In this document: piece after piece, positions 20,701-24,361 of the stretch
How the letters are laid out: each line of letters begins with the position of its first letter
How positions within the stretch are numbered: position 1 is the first letter of the stretch
From: Apostichopus californicus
Lineage: Eukaryota > Echinodermata > Holothuroidea > Aspidochirotida > Stichopodidae
Direction of reading: 5' to 3'
DNA: 24,361 nt
Assembly: GCA_020650975.1 (NCBI GenBank)
Contig: JAIPMN010014468.1
Coordinates: forward strand, 1 to 24,361
Translations under genes and position numbers: made by a program
Notes under the pieces: generated by a model
Seen by the model: only the letters and a program-made list of their open reading frames with translations
Told to the model about the DNA's origin: nothing
Database searches by the model: none

Positions 20701-20839
20701 TGCCGAGAACTTCGAAGATGCTGTTGTATGTCTCTTGGGATAGTGCTCTCTCCTTCTCTCCTTCCTCTTCCTCTCCCATCTGTTCTAAGTCTCCCTCTAC
20801 CAGTAAGCCGATGGGGTTGGGGATGAAGTCTAACTTGTC

Positions 20840-21031
20840 CTAAAGCTTATTCCTTTGTCCCGTGAGCCAAGAATCAATCTCTAGCCATTGACTGGGGGTG
20901 AACTGGAGGCACACCAGACACAGGTCCCTTCTGGTACAAGTACGGCACTTAGGACAAAGGTCATGCTCGTCCCAAGCCCTCCCTGGACAGAACATGGGGC
21001 AATTCACGCACTTCAGTTGATCCTGAGACAT
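20840..21031 (-). pseudogene. Gag N-terminus relic of the DIRS fossil
   Basis: Starting MSQDQLKCVNC, it shows a run of Cys pairs with a His (CVNC, DEHDLCPKC, RTC, LCLVC) like the zinc-knuckle-type start of DIRS gag proteins. Only this end of gag is recognisable. Confidence 0.5.
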
Positions 21032-21075
21032 GACTGATAAACCCCAAGTTAAGGAATAAAACTTCTTAAACAAAT

Positions 21076-22955
21076 ACTAGCAAATTGATGGGCACCTCAG
21101 GAAATATTTATAGACAATGCTCAATTTTAAATTCAGGAAGAAAAACAATTTAAAAAACAATATAAAACCATGTGAAAGAATCATTAACATGATGATTGTT
21201 TTGTTAACATGGCTACTGTATGAATGAAATTTGGCCTCTGTTAATTAAGTTTACTGTAGAACTATAGAACTTAGCCTAACATTAGTCTAGTCTAAGTACG
21301 TCGTAAGACTGGTAATCAACAACTATGTTCATTGGACAAGGAATTGATAAGTATCAATTGCCATATTTGTATAGCAAGTTCTTAAGCTCAAACACCAGTC
21401 TCGATTGAACATGGCAATATTAAAGTTTAACTGTTTTTGTTTAGTTTTACAAACTGAACAAAAGCTCTGTGATGTTTGTAAACACCCACCACTGTCACCC
21501 CATATGAAAAATTGCCATATGTATATTACATGCAATGGGCCAACAGTTAACTCCCATTGAGATTGGTTGTTGAAAAACATCAGCTTACAATTTAAACTTG
21601 CTTCAAGTTGACCATTAATCACCAAATTAAACAACCTTCTCATCTATGACAACCATTAGCATGGTTATTGGGGCAATTCTACAGGCCAAGTAAGGTTGGC
21701 TTATGATTGTTGCATTATCGCAGCGTTTCTTCTCCAGGTATGTATTGTTAATCTGTTTTTTTTTTCAATCTTGTATTTCTCCGGTGGAAAAATTGTACAC
21801 CCGTATTTATCATAGTTTCCTGTACGATATACAAAACTTTTGTACTATTTGGCAGCTCTATCAGTAGTAGGATGATTTTGCTGGAAACGTACATAGCAAT
21901 GCTGCAGAAATGCAAAATACCTCTGTACTTGTACTTGATGCTCAGCGTATTTGTTATTAAACACCTGTATCCAGGAACTGCAGGAGGAAGTTATTTCAGG
22001 CATGTTTCTGAACAAAATATTTCCACTGCACAGAGCATAAATTTCAAGTTACAACAGCTGTACTAATTAACCCAGGAACAGTTTTAAGGACAATTCAGAC
22101 AAGATATGATACTACCATGAAAGTGCGTGGCAATGAAGACAATGTTTGTGCTGAGTGCATTACCCAAGTGTGTTTATACAGAGAATTCCAGTCACAGTGT
22201 TTTCAGAACTTAATTGAGAAATATGTCCACTAGTGGGAGAGAGTGGTTAACTTTCTGAAACTGAATATCACTTTGCTGAATGTGCAAAGGCTGTTTTAAC
22301 ATCTTATCAAAAATTTTGGCACGTAAAAGGAGTAGGGAAATAGAATTTTTCTTCAGTAAGATTCTAGGATGAAACATATGAAACATTTGAAAAAGATTCA
22401 GTGATGATATTTCACAAGAATTTCCCAGGTCTGGCAGCAGCAGAAACAAATAAAATGAACTTTGATCTCAAGCAATACATCACGTAGTAGTACTACTACT
22501 ACTACGTATTGTGACAGAAACTATGATTCTTTTCGTTGTTTTGAACCTTGTCTGAATTATTCGATATGACTATGTAACCCTTTTTTTGCCAGAAGAGCAT
22601 GAAACCTAGCCTATGTGATTGCCTAAAAGATAGCTAGTTTTAATAGCTCCCTGAAATCTAAAACTTCACTTTCATCAAACTTACAATCTGGTTCATATGT
22701 TGGACGACTTACTTTGCTGTTGAATGCTGTGAACAGATACTTTCCATTTTATTTTTTTGGTACAACTTTGCTACTGATATCGACTTAGAGTCCATCTTAA
22801 TCTTACCTATTACTTTAAATGAAAGCAATTACTCATCAGCAGCAATATGAAAATGAGAGAGTATCATAATGTAAAAATAAATATAGTTTAAACTACTTTT
22901 CTTCATGCATGAGACATTCATGAAATAGAAAAGAAAAAGAGCCAAAGCTTCTCAC
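21076..22955 (-). other. Intron of gene B, right part
   Basis: AT-rich intronic sequence. The only clear structure is a short perfect hairpin at 22482-22507. Open frames of 64-104 codons (for example 21643-21329, minus) show no domains or splice support. Confidence 0.6.
22482..22507. repeat. Short perfect hairpin made of GTA/TAC triplets
   Basis: Two 11-bp arms (ACGTAGTAGTA and TACTACTACGT) flank a 4-base loop. It arises from a triplet microsatellite meeting its own complement. Confidence 0.85.
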
Positions 22956-23241
22956 CCAGTTGATGATCACTTCCCCCTTCACCAGCATCTTCATCCTCTC
23001 TAATGGATCCTTCTGGCACAGAGACTACTGCATCTTCTCCTTTCTCACTAAGAGGACCTTCCCCTCCTTCTGTTGTCAGTGTCAATTGGAAGCTGTAATT
23101 TTTGCCGCCCTCTAGCCCTTTCTGAATATACCAAGAAACATTGGCATCTATGTACCTCTTTTCCACCATATTCGGGGTCTCCAAGTAATTAAAGTAAAGA
23201 AGAAACTGTTTTATCCCAGTGTTGCACTGAATATCTGGTAC
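22956..23241 (-). CDS. Gene B, exon with second half of an FN3 domain and membrane-proximal stalk
   Basis: A 286-nt exon with acceptor TTTTTTCTTTACCAG and donor GTGAGA. Phase 0 in, phase 1 out. It begins VPDIQCNTGIKQFLLYFNYL (C/C' strands with the usual aromatic residues). It continues through DANVSWYIQKGLEGGKNYSF and QLTLTTEGGEGPLSE, which are the classic F-G features of a fibronectin type III domain (Y-x-F ... T-x-x-G-x-G-P-x-S). After the domain comes an acidic stalk (EGSIREDEDAGEGGSDHQL) that leads into the transmembrane exon. Two potential N-glycosylation sites are present: NVS and NYS. The first 34 nt of the exon and its acceptor are repeated 115 bp upstream in the intron. Confidence 0.87.
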
Positions 23242-23437
23242 CTGGTAAAGAAAAAATGGTGGGAGAAATACATTGTTTCTATCTGCAATGGGCTACCAAA
23301 TGAAAATAAAAACAACAACAATGTTTTATCCCAGTGTTGCTCTGAATATCTGGTACTGGGTAGTGAAAAAAAATGTGTGAGAAATAAGTGGCTTCTATCT
23401 GGAATGGGCCACCAAATGGTAAAAAAAAACATGAGTA
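23208..23437. repeat. 115-bp tandem duplication covering an exon start and its splice acceptor
   Basis: Units start at 23208 and 23323 with GTTTTATCCCAGTGTTGC and both contain CTGAATATCTGGTAC. The left unit contains the real FN3 exon start at 23241. The right unit carries a decoy acceptor (CACTACCCAG before 23355) in the upstream intron. Entering there in phase 0 reaches a TAA within ten codons, so the decoy is unlikely to give a working product. Confidence 0.88.
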
Positions 23438-23597
23438 TGCAAAAATTTGAAATCTGCTGGCCACCTGACATGAAGTGTAGGTTCATCAGCCTGGAATGTT
23501 CAGCCTGTAGGGCATTTATTGTACCATGCTATGCAGCCACATATGCCACATAATGCATGCACTGGTAACCACCACATGCTATTGTATATTCACATAC

Positions 23598-23674
23598 CTT
23601 CCAACTGATATTGATATTGGTACTTCCCATCTCTACGATAGCAGCTTGTACATTCGATGGAGTCAAAGAGGGTA
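23598..23674 (-). CDS. Gene B, exon with first half of an FN3 domain
   Basis: A 77-nt exon with acceptor TTTCTCAATTCTCAG and donor GTATGT. It enters in phase 1 and leaves in phase 0. After the split first codon it reads PSLTPSNVQAAIVEMGSTNI then NISWK. This matches strands A and B of an FN3 domain, including the conserved Trp (ISW). The second half continues in phase 0 in the next exon. An intron splitting FN3 near the Trp is common in receptor genes. One NxS sequon (NIS) is visible. Upstream exons must lie beyond the right edge, because no convincing phase-1 exon is found to the right. Confidence 0.85.
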
Positions 23675-24361
23675 CTGAGAATTGAGAAATAAAGATAAGA
23701 CAAATTGTATCAACTTCTATCCTTATAAGAAGATTATACCAGAATGGTCATTTGTGACCATCTTTTCAATGTTATGCCTTTCCTCACCGACTGAAGATGA
23801 CGTATAAAGTGTGATGAGAAAGTCTGATAAACACTGACATTGATTAAAATTATATGACCAAACATTCCAGGGAATGAAAACAAGCTGTTCATATTTAGTA
23901 TGATTCCAACACTGAAAAGTGTGGTCAGATCTTAAAAAGGGAGATTGCAAAGGGGCATTTTCTCATCCTTCAGTGTGGCGGGTGTTGCAAGATATTCTGT
24001 GGCAACTCATGGTTGACAGTGTAGGATGCATGTGTCAAGCCATAACATACTTGAATTTAACATCTGCAGCCATTCTTCAGTCAGAGATTGTTATGCTTTA
24101 TATTAATGTACATATTTGACAGGCTATATGCCATATTTCTATCAGGATGATCCTTGATATAAGTGACTACCAAACACTTACATCTCCATGCCTGAATCTG
24201 GCCACTACGAACTTGTTTCATAAAATTAATATTCATGAGAATAGCTGTGAATCATTTATGACTGTACACCTACAGTTCTGCAAAACCCTCAAAATACAGG
24301 GGGGGGGGGATCCATAGGGTAATTACAGTTGACATTTAAGGCTAGGCTGCTTCGGCTTTGA
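23675..24361 (-). other. Intron of gene B extending past the right edge
   Basis: No supported exon. A strong donor-like GTAAGT occurs at 24193-24188 (minus) after a short open stretch, but the acceptor and protein content are weak. A G run lies at 24300-24309. Confidence 0.5.

Larger units (their letters stand above)
18672..21075 (-). mobile_element. Broken DIRS-type (tyrosine-recombinase) retroelement
   Basis: A GC-richer block stands out sharply from the AT-rich intron on both sides. In minus-strand order it shows a Cys/His-rich gag start, an RNase H tail and a tyrosine recombinase, then a long non-coding end. That order and the recombinase mark the DIRS group, which inserts through a recombinase rather than an integrase. 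Most of gag and the reverse transcriptase are not visible. It is a fossil with several breaks, incapable of independent movement. It lies in the same orientation as gene B, inside its largest intron. Edges are judged from composition; no terminal repeats were confirmed. It is old enough to be broken in several places, but the age cannot be fixed without other copies. Confidence 0.8.

Noticed and set aside
23723-23950. 75-codon minus-strand frame beside the FN3 exon
   Set aside because: Contains scattered Cys and Trp but no Ig or FN3 pattern, and no phase-matched splice sites.
24188-24240. Possible extra gene B exon ending at a GTAAGT donor (24193)
   Set aside because: The donor is strong and the phase would fit, but the acceptor is weak and the encoded peptide is short, AT-derived and unlike an Ig or FN3 segment.
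1-24361. tRNA or rRNA genes
   Set aside because: No GGTTCRANTCC-type B box with a foldable cloverleaf and no conserved rRNA words were seen on either strand by eye.

Overview
The window looks like AT-rich genomic DNA from an invertebrate animal, most likely an echinoderm or a related deuterostome. The reasons are split host genes with GT-AG introns, Ig and fibronectin-III (FN3) receptor exons, a DIRS-type retroelement, a CR1/Rex-like LINE fragment, and many diverged tandem and dispersed repeats. The species assignment is inference. All host coding exons I can support lie on the minus strand and belong to two cell-surface receptor-like genes arranged head to tail.

Gene A (left, minus) starts inside the window and runs off the left edge. 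Its signal-peptide exon (1670-1613) splices in phase 1 to an Ig-like exon (576-271), which leaves in phase 1 toward position 1. A splice acceptor just upstream of the ATG implies a non-coding first exon, perhaps near 5.4 kb.

Gene B (right, minus) enters from beyond the right edge. Its exons are: FN3 first half (23674-23598), FN3 second half (23241-22956), a transmembrane exon after a 7.2-kb intron (15726-15636), and three cytoplasmic exons (14358-14276, 14116-14037, 13530-13267) ending at a TAG. Splice phases match along the whole chain. The tail carries several tyrosine motifs and no kinase domain. There is an unresolved reading-frame ambiguity at the 80-nt exon.

Between the genes (about 1.7-13.3 kb) lie a diverged ~145-bp tandem repeat carrying nuclear-receptor-like DR1 motifs (1984-2602), two copies of a ~210-bp dispersed repeat, a TAATTAATTCG array, and a 3.9-kb element (6961-10841). 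That element is bounded by 32-bp terminal inverted repeats and a 4-bp AACT duplication, with arrays of the motif ATTCGTC near both ends. It contains a 198-bp tandem duplication and a decayed LINE reverse-transcriptase fragment.

The big intron of gene B holds an inverted-repeat structure, a CATGCAACAG minisatellite, a possible MITE and a broken DIRS-type retroelement (about 18.67-21.08 kb) in the same orientation as the gene. No rRNA, tRNA or CRISPR was seen. No prokaryote-style operons or ribosome binding sites are present.
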